DNA of 64,000 nucleotides from Psychrobacter sp. BI730 (GTDB lineage Bacteria > Pseudomonadota > Gammaproteobacteria > Pseudomonadales > Moraxellaceae), in assembly GCF_013414195.1 (NCBI RefSeq), contig NZ_JAATTV010000001.1, positions 1 through 64,000 on the forward strand, in the 5' to 3' direction. Position numbers and translations under genes: made by a program. The notes beneath the pieces were generated by a model. It saw only the letters and a program-made list of their open reading frames with translations. It did no database searches and was not told the DNA's origin. Below are positions 8,250 through 17,251 of this stretch, one piece after another (the stretch's first letter is position 1; each line of letters starts with the position of its first letter).

Positions 8250-10031
8250 ATGTCTTCTCGTACCACAGCGTCTTCTCATACCACAGCGTCCTCTCGTACG
8301 ACCGCTTCTTTATATCATATGATTTGGGCGAATTATCGTCTGCCTTTTCTCAAAGTCATTTTGCTAAATTTGGTCAATGCCGCTGTCAGCGTCGGTATAA
8401 TTGCCTATATCAATCACACCTTTATTAGTCAGCCAGTATTTGACACTTTATCTTGGCTCAGCTTGGGGCAGTTCTCCCTGCTGGTACTATTACTGCTAGT
8501 GACGACGTTTTTGTCGCAATATGCATTGACGCGATTGGGGCATCGATTTGTCTATGAGCTTAGAACCAAATTGGTCAAACAAATCATCGATACCACCGTG
8601 CCTCAGATAGATCATTTGGGTAGTGCACGCTTACTTGCCAGCTTATCCTCAGACATTCAATCGATTACTGTTGCTTTTGTCCGTATGCCGGAGCTGGTAC
8701 AAGGTATTATTTTGTCTGTTGGCGTTGGGCTATATCTGGGCTGGTTGTCATTGCCATTATTGTTCATTGTCATGTTTTGGATTGTGATGACGATTTGGAT
8801 AAGTACCATATTGGTCAAGCATGTCTATACGCATTTAACCGAATTGAGAGAGATTAATGACGCGTTATATCAGGATTATCAATCGATAATAGAAGGTCGC
8901 AAAGAGCTAGCACTTAACCAACACCGAGCAGAAAAACTATATACAGATGACTTCTTGGCTCATGCCAAATCGTACGAGAAGACCGTAACCAAGTCTGATA
9001 CTTTTCATTTATCAGCGGTGAACTGGTCCAATATTATGATGTTCGCATCGATTGGTATCGTGTTTGCAGTAGCTAATTATCTTGATATACCGATGGGAGT
9101 TGCCACTACTTTTTCTTTGACGATTTTGTTTATGCAGTCGCCGCTCCTACATGCGGTTGGTGCTTACCCAACATTGCAGACCGCCCAAGTTGCGCTAGAA
9201 AAGATACAGTCTTTAGAATTGGCCGAGCATCAGCCAAGCTTTGCAACAGACACAGTTGCACAGGACTGGCAGTCCATAACTCTGAATAATATCAATTATC
9301 GCTATGTAGGCAGTAGTAGTCATGCAACAGACACAGCAGTTAATGATAATGCTCAAAATAGCGATAACAGTGCTAACAACCAAAACCCTGCCAATAATAT
9401 CTTAAAGTCCGTCAATTTAACCTTGCAACGAGGTGACGTGGTTTTCTTAATCGGTGCGAATGGTAGCGGTAAATCTACCCTTGCCAAAATCATTACTGGT
9501 ATCTTTACTCCTACCACAGGAACGGTACAAGTCGATGGACAATGCGTCGACTCAGAGAACAATGCCGATTTTAGACAGGTGTTTTCTGCAATTTTTAGCG
9601 ACCAGCATCTATTTAAGCAGCTGATTGGAGATCAAGGCAATGAGCCTGATACGGTTCTAGTGTCTGACTGGCTGCATAAGCTCAATCTACAAGAAAAAGT
9701 AAGTGTGTCTGACCATAAACTCTCTACAGATAAGTTGTCGCAAGGTCAGCGCAAACGCTTGGCTATGCTAATCGCCGTCGCCGAACAAAAGGACATCTTA
9801 CTGCTCGATGAGTGGGCAGCCGACCAAGACCCTGCTTTTCGCCGCGTGTTTTACCAAACGCTCATCCCTGAGCTAAAAGCCATGGGTAAGACACTGTTTA
9901 TCATCAGTCATGATGACGGTTATTTTGAGCATGCTGATCGATTATTACTGATGAAAGAAGGCCGTCTCATTGAGCTAAATGCCGAAGAGCGACAGCGTGC
10001 CAGTAAAGATGCCATTGCTATGCTCAAGTAA
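8250..10031 (+). CDS. PvdE/SyrD-type cyclic peptide ABC exporter
   Basis: Half-size ABC exporter of 593 residues with membrane and ATPase parts fused. Six hydrophobic helices lie in about residues 32-305. The ATPase part has Walker A GANGSGKST (402-410), signature LSQGQ (496-500) and Walker B LLLDEW (517-522), followed by AADQDP. DEWAADQDP is characteristic of PvdE/SyrD-type transporters, which move pyoverdine precursors and cyclic lipopeptides across the inner membrane. It lies between two TonB receptors with no peptide synthetase nearby, so a role in handling or recycling an imported siderophore is a reasonable inference. Odd features are three copies of a six-residue SS-R/H-TTA repeat at the N-terminus and an Asn/Asp-rich linker at about 355-383. 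The ribosome binding site is weak. Confidence 0.85.
   Translation: MSSRTTASSHTTASSRTTASLYHMIWANYRLPFLKVILLNLVNAAVSVGIIAYINHTFISQPVFDTLSWLSLGQFSLLVLLLLVTTFLSQYALTRLGHRFVYELRTKLVKQIIDTTVPQIDHLGSARLLASLSSDIQSITVAFVRMPELVQGIILSVGVGLYLGWLSLPLLFIVMFWIVMTIWISTILVKHVYTHLTELREINDALYQDYQSIIEGRKELALNQHRAEKLYTDDFLAHAKSYEKTVTKSDTFHLSAVNWSNIMMFASIGIVFAVANYLDIPMGVATTFSLTILFMQSPLLHAVGAYPTLQTAQVALEKIQSLELAEHQPSFATDTVAQDWQSITLNNINYRYVGSSSHATDTAVNDNAQNSDNSANNQNPANNILKSVNLTLQRGDVVFLIGANGSGKSTLAKIITGIFTPTTGTVQVDGQCVDSENNADFRQVFSAIFSDQHLFKQLIGDQGNEPDTVLVSDWLHKLNLQEKVSVSDHKLSTDKLSQGQRKRLAMLIAVAEQKDILLLDEWAADQDPAFRRVFYQTLIPELKAMGKTLFIISHDDGYFEHADRLLLMKEGRLIELNAEERQRASKDAIAMLK
8253..8306 (+). repeat. Three tandem 18-bp coding repeats
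   Basis: Three copies of an 18-base unit (TCTTCTCGTACCACAGCG and two close variants) begin right after the start codon of the ABC exporter and encode SSRTTA, SSHTTA, SSRTTA. Copy number could change by slippage without breaking the frame. Confidence 0.85.
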
Positions 10032-10163
10032 GCAATGCTTTAACTACTAGCATGGACCGAGCTATTTCAATCCCATAAAACGTTTGATCAACTTTAAGCT
10101 AAGTAGCAGTTAATCTGAGCATTTTTCGAAATAATCCATTCTTAAAATCAGCAATTTTTAAGC

Positions 10164-10199
10164 AAAAAAAGGAGCGCCTTACTATAAGGCGCTCTTTTA
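10164..10199. terminator. Bidirectional terminator
   Basis: GAGCGCCTTA and TAAGGCGCTC form a ten-base-pair stem with a three-base loop, flanked by A- and T-runs. It separates the rightward ABC exporter from the leftward PepSY gene and can serve both. Confidence 0.85.
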
Positions 10200-10232
10200 C
10201 TATATCGAGAACAACGATATCTTACCGTTCGC

Positions 10233-11738
10233 TTATTTTAACCATTTCTGCAAAAACCCAACTCGAGAAATCACCAAAAAGTCTAATAGCGCGATAGCTA
10301 TAATCGCGATAATAGCAGTCGGGAATATGATGGCCACAATTAATAAAGGAATAGCAAGCGGCCACCAGACGGAAACATTTAAGCCGCGAGCTGGTGGGTT
10401 TAATCCCGCGCTATCACTCGCCTGACGAGGGCGACGCTGCCACCACATGATATAGCCACTGACACAAATAGTGATTACTGCTAGGCAAAATAGTACATTA
10501 GCCAGTACGCTCCACCATCCGAGCGTGCCCATATGCAGCGCGATACCAGCCGCCATAAACTTACCAAACGCATTATAATCGTCAAAATGAATATCAGCTA
10601 AGACATTACCCGAATAACGGTCGATATGTACCGTACGATCTGCTATCGGACTTTTCATATCATAGCTCATTGAATCTTGGCTAATGGTCCAGACGCCTGT
10701 ACTACCTTGTGGTAGGTTCAATTGATAACGCCCTACAAAACCGATTTCACGAGCGTAGCGATCCACTGTATCAATCATAATCGGGATATTAGCAGCGATA
10801 CCATCTTTACCCATGGTCGTGCCTGACACAGGCATCGGCGTCAGCTCAAGCACCCAAGGAACTTCTTTGGTGTCGCTTGAGTTTAGAGCACTGCCATGCG
10901 TGGGTGCTTCAGTATGCGCTTCAGACGCTGCCGCACCATGTACATGCGGCGCTGGTGTAGACTCTTGCATGGCAGCATGTTGACTGTGGTCAATCGATAC
11001 GGGGACAGGTGCAACGCCCCACTTACCCGCAGGGAACTGGCTCCATGCTTGCACCACTCTCTCACCCCACACACCTGCCCATGCCATACCTGATATACAG
11101 AAAAACAGTAGCAGCACAGATATCCAACTACCCAATGTCGCATGAATCGTACGGATAAAAGAGCGTTTTTTCTTATGGCTTACCCTCTCGTTAGGTATCA
11201 ACATCGCTTTGACTGATTTACGTTTTTGCCACCACAGATACCAACCAGACAAAATCATTAAAATGGTCAGTGATGCCGCCGTTTCTAACAAATAATCACC
11301 AACTTTACCAATCAGCAAATCACTGTGAATATCATTGAACGTACTATAAAGACCACTACTGGTAGGCACACTTTGGACGATATCGGCTGTATAGGGGTTG
11401 ACTGCCACCATATTGTTTTGGTCGTCTGATTTTATCTGAAATAAAGCCACCGTATCGGTATCACGAGGGGCGATATATTTAACCAGTGTGCTATCAGACA
11501 AGGTGCTCAGCGCGTTCTTTGCTTGAGTAGAGACAGGTGCTTGAACCGTAGACTCTGGCACGATAACCGTTAAGCGGTCGTTATCACGTCCTACTGTGTT
11601 GGACATAAACAGCATACCGAGCGCCGTTATCGCTAAGACAATTAAAAAGGGAGCAACAAAAATGCCTGCATAAAAATGCCAACGCCACACTGTGAAATAG
11701 CGTTGGTTGTTGGTGGATTGGTTGGAGGGTTTGTCCAT
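10233..11738 (-). CDS. PepSY-associated transmembrane protein, likely ferric-siderophore reductase
   Basis: Inner-membrane protein of 501 residues of the PepSY_TM family. A long helix near residues 20-45 (YAGIFVAPFLIVLAITALG) follows the usual WRWHFYAG start; further helices lie around 155-175, 200-225, 410-435 and 460-495. Two PepSY-type periplasmic stretches lie between, plus a His-rich part (HSQHAAMQES, HVHGAAASEAH). Relatives such as FpvG take part in reducing iron from siderophores in the periplasm. I chose the ATG at 11738 because AAGGT lies 8 bases upstream and the family's N-terminus begins here; a longer frame of 34 more residues has no site. It is divergent from the second TonB receptor, whose Fur palindrome could control both. 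Confidence 0.82.
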   Translation of the reverse strand: MDKPSNQSTNNQRYFTVWRWHFYAGIFVAPFLIVLAITALGMLFMSNTVGRDNDRLTVIVPESTVQAPVSTQAKNALSTLSDSTLVKYIAPRDTDTVALFQIKSDDQNNMVAVNPYTADIVQSVPTSSGLYSTFNDIHSDLLIGKVGDYLLETAASLTILMILSGWYLWWQKRKSVKAMLIPNERVSHKKKRSFIRTIHATLGSWISVLLLFFCISGMAWAGVWGERVVQAWSQFPAGKWGVAPVPVSIDHSQHAAMQESTPAPHVHGAAASEAHTEAPTHGSALNSSDTKEVPWVLELTPMPVSGTTMGKDGIAANIPIMIDTVDRYAREIGFVGRYQLNLPQGSTGVWTISQDSMSYDMKSPIADRTVHIDRYSGNVLADIHFDDYNAFGKFMAAGIALHMGTLGWWSVLANVLFCLAVITICVSGYIMWWQRRPRQASDSAGLNPPARGLNVSVWWPLAIPLLIVAIIFPTAIIAIIAIALLDFLVISRVGFLQKWLK

Positions 11739-11951
11739 AAATGTGACCTTAAACAATCTTTGGTTGCTCAATGAACAACGTAAACCTATCGATAATAGTG
11801 ATGTATCTGCTTGCAAGGCCAATCTTAAAAAGTCTCGCAAAGAACTAGGATGACGCCGTATGATGACTGCAATACAGCGATGTAAAAACTCTACTGTAAA
11901 TAATTGTATTTAGAATGCTGCTGCATAATACGAGAAAATTCTGACAAAAAC

Positions 11952-11979
11952 CATCGTTTAAAATACATCGTTCAAAACA
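11952..11979. repeat. Two-copy 14-bp repeat
   Basis: CATCGTTTAAAATA is followed directly by CATCGTTCAAAACA; 12 of 14 positions agree. It resembles the short phased repeats in other spacers of this window. Confidence 0.65.
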
Positions 11980-12070
11980 GTAAGTCTGCATGGCTCTATT
12001 CGCAATACTCTGTCTTTAGCCTCTTGATAATAGTGCAAATACTTCTCAAAACTGTCTCGTTGTAATTTTT

Positions 12071-12091
12071 TAATGATAATAATTATCATTA
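12071..12091. promoter_or_regulatory. Fur box, near-perfect palindrome
   Basis: TAATGATAAT and ATTATCATTA are exact inverted copies around one central A, matching the core of the Fur consensus. It lies about 80 bases before the second receptor gene. Confidence 0.85.
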
Positions 12092-12171
12092 GTGTTATTA
12101 TTAGCGTCGTCATAAATTTGCTTTAACTGTCATAAATAATATTTAATCATTTTAGTCCAAGAGGAAATCTG

Positions 12172-14352
12172 ATGCGGTCTCATCTAACCACTAACGTCAT
12201 TCGCAAAAAATATCTCACCACAGCAGTACAAATTGGCCTGATCATGGGTATGAGTCACGCCGCTTACGCTTTAGAGACGACAGACAATACTGAAAACGAT
12301 GAGGCTGCTACACCATCAGCCACCTTAGATGCTATTACCGTCTACTCAGATGGCTATCGTAGTACTGGCACCAAAACTGCATTGGACCCAAACGATGCGC
12401 CAATGAGCTATACCAAAATCGATCAAGAACTATTACAAAAGCGTCAGGCAGATAGTATCAATGCTGCATTACGTTATGAACCAGGCGTAAGCGCTGAGAG
12501 CCGCGGTACAGTCTCTATCTTTGACGAATACAACATTCGCGGATTTAAGACCTATTCAAACTTTTATGACGGTCTAAGATTGCCTTATGATGGTACATAT
12601 AACCTGATGCCCCAAGTAGATATCTATGCAACTGAAGCGGTCGAGGTAGTGAAAGGTTCAGCATCTTCGTTGTATGGCTATGCAGCACCCGGCGGTATGG
12701 TGAACCAAATAGCCAAAGCTCCTAAGAGTACTCAAGAGAACGAAGTGCAGCTACGACTCGGCAATCAAAATCTAAAAGAAGTGGCCGTCGATAGTACAGG
12801 GCCTATCACGGACACATTGAACTATCGCTTAGTCGCGCTAAAACGCCAAAAAGACGGTCAAATGCAAACCACAGAAGAAGAGCGATTGCTGATTAATCCA
12901 TCCCTTGAATGGCAGGCGACGGATGATGTCTCAGTACTTGCTAATCTGTTTTATCAAGACGATCCAGAGATGGTACCTTCTACCCCATTGCCTGCTGTTG
13001 GCACCGTCTACAATGCCAGCTATGGCAAATTGGGTAGCGATGCTTATGCAGGTGATGAATGGAATAAATTTAGCAAAGAAGTATTCATGCCAAGCGTCAC
13101 CGTAAACTGGGATATCAATGATAAGTTAACGTTTAAACATATCACGCGCTATACCGATGCCGAAGCGCAGCAACGTAATATTTATAATTCAAAAGGTTAT
13201 GTTCCCGGTAGTGACACGATACTAAACCGTATAGCTTACACAACAGATGAAAGCATGAAAAACTGGACCACAGACAACCAGCTTGCCTATAAATTCAATA
13301 CAGCTAACACCTCACACAATCTACTGTTCGGTATTGAGTATCAAGAGACAGATAGCACTGCTGATTACTATAACGCTGGCGCAGATGGCACACCAAACCT
13401 TGATTTATCGAATCCAGATTTCTCACAAATCAATACTGACACTTTACCATTAGATAATTTTAATCGATACGATGATATCGAACAAAGCCAGCTTGGACTC
13501 TATGTGCAAGATGAAATGACGTGGCAAGACTGGACAGTGGTGGCAGGCTTACGACATGATAAATTCAAAAGTATCCTTGATCGAACCGATACATCGAAAG
13601 GTGAAATCCCTAGCGAAGAAATGATCGACAATGATGCGTCAGAAACCAGTGGACGTCTTGCTGCTATTTATAACTTTGATAATGGTCTATCACCGTTTAT
13701 GAGCTACTCGCAGTCATTCCAGCCAGTAGTCGGTAGTAACTTTATTACTGATGAGCCGTTTGAGCCAACCACTGCCGATCAGCTAGAGGCCGGGGTGAAG
13801 TACTTGTCAAAAGATCGTGCCACTCAAGGAACAATTGCTGTATTTGACATCACACAAAAAAATGTCGTGGTTTCAGACTACGTCAACTATAGAAACCAAA
13901 CCCAAACCGGTGAAATTGCATCTAAAGGCTTTGAGATATCAGGTAGCCGTATGCTCAATGACTGGGTAGATCTCGCGGCAAGCTATAGCTACACCGATGC
14001 TGAGATCACAGAAGAAGAGATTAACCCTGAAGTGGTCGGCAACACCCCTGCCCAAGTAGCCAAGCATAAAGCCACGCTATGGGCGGACTACTATGCTACG
14101 GACAAACTCACTCTCAATGCTGGTGTTCGTTATGAAGATGGTATGCAGATCGATAGACAAAATACAGATGAGCTACCAAGCGTAACGTTGGTCGATATTG
14201 GCGGTAATTATCAGATCAACCCAATGCTCGCTGTCGGCGCGAGTATCAACAATCTGTTTGACAAAACCTATGTCGGTGCTTGTTACGACATCAATAACTG
14301 CTGGATGGGACCTGAACGTCAAATGTCAGTCAGCCTAAAAGCCAATTTTTAA
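12172..14352 (+). CDS. TonB-dependent siderophore receptor, ferrichrome/ferrioxamine type
   Basis: Outer-membrane receptor of 726 residues. A signal peptide ends near SHAAYA-LE (about residue 34), followed by a TonB-box-like LDAITVYSDG. The plug holds NAALRYEPGV, DEYNIRGF, VEVVKGSASSLYGYAAPGG and VNQIAK. The barrel ends with DKTYVGACYDINNCWMGPER and a terminal Phe. The Cys pair in the last loop and the closing GPERQ segment resemble FhuA/FoxA-like hydroxamate receptors, so a ferrichrome- or ferrioxamine-like ligand is the best guess. A clean ribosome binding site (GAGGAA) precedes the ATG. A siderophore-interacting protein follows in the same direction after a hairpin. Confidence 0.9.
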   Translation: MRSHLTTNVIRKKYLTTAVQIGLIMGMSHAAYALETTDNTENDEAATPSATLDAITVYSDGYRSTGTKTALDPNDAPMSYTKIDQELLQKRQADSINAALRYEPGVSAESRGTVSIFDEYNIRGFKTYSNFYDGLRLPYDGTYNLMPQVDIYATEAVEVVKGSASSLYGYAAPGGMVNQIAKAPKSTQENEVQLRLGNQNLKEVAVDSTGPITDTLNYRLVALKRQKDGQMQTTEEERLLINPSLEWQATDDVSVLANLFYQDDPEMVPSTPLPAVGTVYNASYGKLGSDAYAGDEWNKFSKEVFMPSVTVNWDINDKLTFKHITRYTDAEAQQRNIYNSKGYVPGSDTILNRIAYTTDESMKNWTTDNQLAYKFNTANTSHNLLFGIEYQETDSTADYYNAGADGTPNLDLSNPDFSQINTDTLPLDNFNRYDDIEQSQLGLYVQDEMTWQDWTVVAGLRHDKFKSILDRTDTSKGEIPSEEMIDNDASETSGRLAAIYNFDNGLSPFMSYSQSFQPVVGSNFITDEPFEPTTADQLEAGVKYLSKDRATQGTIAVFDITQKNVVVSDYVNYRNQTQTGEIASKGFEISGSRMLNDWVDLAASYSYTDAEITEEEINPEVVGNTPAQVAKHKATLWADYYATDKLTLNAGVRYEDGMQIDRQNTDELPSVTLVDIGGNYQINPMLAVGASINNLFDKTYVGACYDINNCWMGPERQMSVSLKANF

Positions 14353-14365
14353 TAAAATTTACAAG

Positions 14366-14407
14366 CAGCGGGTTGGTGCTATTAGTAAGCCAACCCCTAA
14401 CCCGCTG
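14366..14407 (+). terminator. Hairpin between receptor and reductase genes
   Basis: CAGCGGGTT pairs with AACCCGCTG, and a second pairing GGGTTGG/CCAACCC is possible in the same stretch. No long T-run follows, so it may reduce rather than stop read-through into the reductase gene. Confidence 0.5.
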
Positions 14408-14425
14408 TTAGAAGGAAAGCACAAT

Positions 14426-15172
14426 ATGGCAAAACCTACTCCAAGAGTACTAGAAGTTATTGGCACTAGATACATTACGCCAAATATGTGCCGTGTCACG
14501 CTTGGCGGTGCTGGCATGGTTGATTTCCCTATCGATCAAGAAAGTGCTTATATCAAACTGATATTCCCTCAAGATGCAGGTAGCCGCCCACTGATGCGTA
14601 CTTATACGGTGAGCGTGCAACGTGAAGACGCAATAGATATTGATTTTGCTTTACATGAGACGGAAGGACCTGCATCGGCATGGGCACGAAATACGCAAGT
14701 CGGTGATCAGATTCTAATAGGTGGTCCAGGGCCAAAAAAACTCATTAATAATGAAGCAGATTGGTTTTTATTAGTCGGCGATATGACCGCTCTACCAGCG
14801 ATTACGGTCAATTTGGCACAATTGCCTGCCGATGCTCGTGGTTACGCAGTACTTGAAGTGACGACTGAAGCAGATCGTCAGACGCTCAAAAAACCAGAGA
14901 ACGTCGAGATAAATTGGGTGATTAACGCGCATCCAAATGCAGACGATAGCCCTTTACTGGACTGTGTTAAATCATTGAACTGGCTTGATGGTCAACCTGC
15001 TGTTTGGGCAGCTTGTGAGTTCCATAGTATGCGTGCACTGCGCCAGTACTTCAAAGTTGAGTGCGCAATACCAAAGACGCATTTATATGTTTCTAGCTAC
15101 TGGAAAGTCGATAGCACAGAGGATCAGCATAAAATCGTCAAAAGTCAGGATGCGCAAACGGAAGATCAGTAG
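14426..15172 (+). CDS. Siderophore-interacting protein (ferric-siderophore reductase, SIP family)
   Basis: Cytoplasmic flavin reductase of 248 residues, the usual SIP/ViuB size. The FAD-binding part has RTYTV (about residues 53-57) followed by DIDFALHETEGPASAWA, with GDQILIGGPGPK next. The NAD(P)H part has LLVGDMTALPAI and, near the C-terminus, VWAACEFHSMRALRQYF and YVSSYWK. The family reduces ferric siderophores taken up into the cytoplasm and so frees the iron. It lies 73 bases behind the second receptor with a good AAGGA site, so the two are probably cotranscribed under Fur. Confidence 0.92.
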   Translation: MAKPTPRVLEVIGTRYITPNMCRVTLGGAGMVDFPIDQESAYIKLIFPQDAGSRPLMRTYTVSVQREDAIDIDFALHETEGPASAWARNTQVGDQILIGGPGPKKLINNEADWFLLVGDMTALPAITVNLAQLPADARGYAVLEVTTEADRQTLKKPENVEINWVINAHPNADDSPLLDCVKSLNWLDGQPAVWAACEFHSMRALRQYFKVECAIPKTHLYVSSYWKVDSTEDQHKIVKSQDAQTEDQ

Positions 15173-15188
15173 TTACGTATTTCGAAAC

Positions 15189-15226
15189 AAAAAAGGAGGG
15201 GCTAATATTAGCCCCACCTTTTTTTA
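15189..15226. terminator. Bidirectional terminator
   Basis: GGGGCTAATATTAGCCCC is a self-complementary hairpin flanked by AAAAAAGGA and CCTTTTTTT. It lies between the convergent reductase and antiporter genes. Confidence 0.9.
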
Positions 15227-15240
15227 TCAATCATCACTTA

Positions 15241-16644
15241 TCATGCTTCAACCACCTTCCCCTCTTTAACCCGACTAATCGTCACCCCAGTAAACCCGAA
15301 TAGCAGCGTCAGCAGCAGTGACAAATAACAGAAGAATGCATAAGGCAGATAGTCTAATACCGGCACCCCTAGCGCCTGACTGATAAATACTCCGCACACA
15401 CTCCACGGCACCAGTGGATTGATCACCGTTCCTGCATCCTCAATCGTCCGCGACAGATTCTTCGGATGTAGATGTAAGCGCTCAAATGTCGAACGAAAGG
15501 CCGTACCAGACAATAAGATGCTCAAGTACTGCTCACCAATCAGCACGTTAATGCTCAATGCCGACATCGCTGCCGCAAAGATAGCTCGGCCTGATGTCGT
15601 CAATGTATCTTTAATACCAGATAGCAGTGCAGGCAAAATCCCTAGTGCCGTTAATAGACCACCTAAGCTTAATGCCAGTATCACAATCGCCTGAGTAAAG
15701 AACATACTCTGTACACCGCCACGCGACAGCATACCACCTACCTCACCCAGCTCTAATGACTCAGCAGGAGCATACCCTGCAAACAGATACCCACCCAATT
15801 GTCCAAAGCTTGGTGAGCTGTGTACGTAAGTAATAATAAGTGCCGCGGCAATGGTACAAATAATCGTATAAATCGCATTGACCCGAAACAGTGCCAATCC
15901 GACTAATACGACAAAGGGTAATACTGAATACCCATGTACCAGACCACTGTCTATCAGCTGACCTTGCAATATGGTCACTTGACTCAGATCAGCACTAGTC
16001 GTCTGCCCTGAGAACATCCAAAATAAGACGACTGTCAGTATCCATGCAGGCACTGTCGTATACATCATATTGCGAATATGCTCAAACAGATCGATACCCA
16101 CTACAGAGGAAGCAATAGTACAGGTATCAGATAATGGCGACATCTTATCGCCAAAGAACGCACCTGATACCACTGCCCCCGCTGCTATCGCCACATTGGC
16201 ATCAAACGCATTACTCATCCCGATAAACGCAACACCCAAAGTCGCAGCTGTAGTTAGACTACTACCCAAAGCAATACCAATAATAGAGGTCAAGATAAAG
16301 GCAGAAATGTAATAGTACTCAGGTGAGATCAGCTGAAAGCCTACATACATAAGCGTTGGAATCGCACCCGACATCATCAAAGCCGCAACCATCAGTCCGA
16401 TAAAGAAGAACAAATAGATGGCACCAATACCGCGCATGACGCCTGATGCCATTTGTGCTTGCATGTCATCAAAGCTGAGACCTTTAAAGATACCGATAGC
16501 CAGTAGCACACAGATGGCGAGTATCAATGACAGATGAGGCACCCAGCCAAAGCCGATCATGGTGATACCCATGATACCGATAACGATGGCGGATATGATA
16601 AAGGCGAGCTTGGCACTGATTAAGGTGAGAGGTTTTGGTGGCAT
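15241..16644 (-). CDS. nhaC: Na+/H+ antiporter, NhaC family
   Basis: Inner-membrane protein of 467 residues with about eleven hydrophobic helices, the normal NhaC length. Family-typical stretches include SLTTAATLGVAFIG, GAVVSGAFFGDKMSPLSDTC and EDAGTVINPLVPWSVCG; the last two carry the polar residues of the ion path. NhaC proteins exchange sodium or an organic substrate for protons, so malate/lactate or amino-acid-type antiport cannot be excluded. The start is supported by AAGGA 7 bases upstream. An 18-base palindrome lies just before that site. Codirectional with the phhB and phhA genes, though about 100 bases separate them. Confidence 0.88.
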   Translation of the reverse strand: MPPKPLTLISAKLAFIISAIVIGIMGITMIGFGWVPHLSLILAICVLLAIGIFKGLSFDDMQAQMASGVMRGIGAIYLFFFIGLMVAALMMSGAIPTLMYVGFQLISPEYYYISAFILTSIIGIALGSSLTTAATLGVAFIGMSNAFDANVAIAAGAVVSGAFFGDKMSPLSDTCTIASSVVGIDLFEHIRNMMYTTVPAWILTVVLFWMFSGQTTSADLSQVTILQGQLIDSGLVHGYSVLPFVVLVGLALFRVNAIYTIICTIAAALIITYVHSSPSFGQLGGYLFAGYAPAESLELGEVGGMLSRGGVQSMFFTQAIVILALSLGGLLTALGILPALLSGIKDTLTTSGRAIFAAAMSALSINVLIGEQYLSILLSGTAFRSTFERLHLHPKNLSRTIEDAGTVINPLVPWSVCGVFISQALGVPVLDYLPYAFFCYLSLLLTLLFGFTGVTISRVKEGKVVEA

Positions 16645-16659
16645 GACACATCCTTAAAA

Positions 16660-16677
16660 TGCCAGTAAATACTGGCA
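16660..16677. promoter_or_regulatory. Palindrome in antiporter leader
   Basis: TGCCAGTA and TACTGGCA are exact inverted repeats two bases apart, next to the ribosome binding site of the antiporter gene. Could be an operator or an RNA hairpin controlling translation. Confidence 0.45.
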
Positions 16678-16747
16678 CTAAATTGGGTTTGATTTTAATT
16701 TTAATGGTAGAAGTACGATTAAAGTGACTTGCTAGTGAAGCAACTTA

Positions 16748-17089
16748 TTACTTGCCTAGTAAGTCATCGGTCTTAGCTGCCATGACAAAATCATTACGAT
16801 GCAAACCCTTGATACTATGCGACCACCAAGTGACCGTAGCCTTACCCCACTCTACCAATATACCCGGATGATGCCCTTCTGCTTCAGCGATTTCTGCCAG
16901 TTGATTGGCAAATGCCATTGCTGAGACGAAGTTTTTAAATTTGTACTGACGCTGCAATTGCTGAATACCATCCACCTCAATTAGTGACCAATCAGGAATT
17001 TGCGGTAATAATTCTTTTGCTTCGGCTTCATCGACTTTCGGTGCGCCAATGCGGCAAGCTTCGCAGCTGTTTTGTGATAACGCTGTCAT
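16748..17089 (-). CDS. phhB: Pterin-4a-carbinolamine dehydratase
   Basis: Small cytoplasmic enzyme of 113 residues that dehydrates 4a-hydroxytetrahydrobiopterin so the pterin cofactor of phenylalanine hydroxylase can be reused. The family core is visible: [20 protein letters not shown], then [19 protein letters not shown] and the final [16 protein letters not shown]. The HHP and W-H residues are those of the active site. An AAGGA site precedes the ATG. It lies 162 bases downstream of phhA in the same direction, the usual pairing. Confidence 0.95.
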   Translation of the reverse strand: MTALSQNSCEACRIGAPKVDEAEAKELLPQIPDWSLIEVDGIQQLQRQYKFKNFVSAMAFANQLAEIAEAEGHHPGILVEWGKATVTWWSHSIKGLHRNDFVMAAKTDDLLGK

Positions 17090-17107
17090 AATAAAATCCT
17101 TTTATAG

Positions 17108-17159
17108 TGGCTGTTTTCGATGTCAGTTTTTAATGGTTGTTTTGATAGCTAGTTTCTAA
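17108..17159. repeat. Four 13-bp degenerate repeats
   Basis: Four adjacent 13-base units, TGGCTGTTTTCGA, TGTCAGTTTTTAA, TGGTTGTTTTGAT and AGCTAGTTTCTAA, fill the spacer between phhA and phhB. All share an internal (A/T)GTTT core. Confidence 0.65.
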
Positions 17160-17251
17160 TACTCGTACGTTCATGTTGATATAGCTTTGCTGCTATCTCA
17201 ATATTCCGCACTGAAGTGTTGGTTTTCATGTTTAATTTTGAATTGAGGTTT

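Larger units (their letters stand above)
11739..12171. promoter_or_regulatory. Divergent iron-regulated promoter region
   Basis: This 433-base spacer lies between the PepSY gene and the second receptor. It holds a near-perfect Fur palindrome (12071-12091) and a two-copy 14-base repeat, CATCGTTTAAAATA / CATCGTTCAAAACA, at 11952-11979. No gene is visible in it. Confidence 0.6.
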
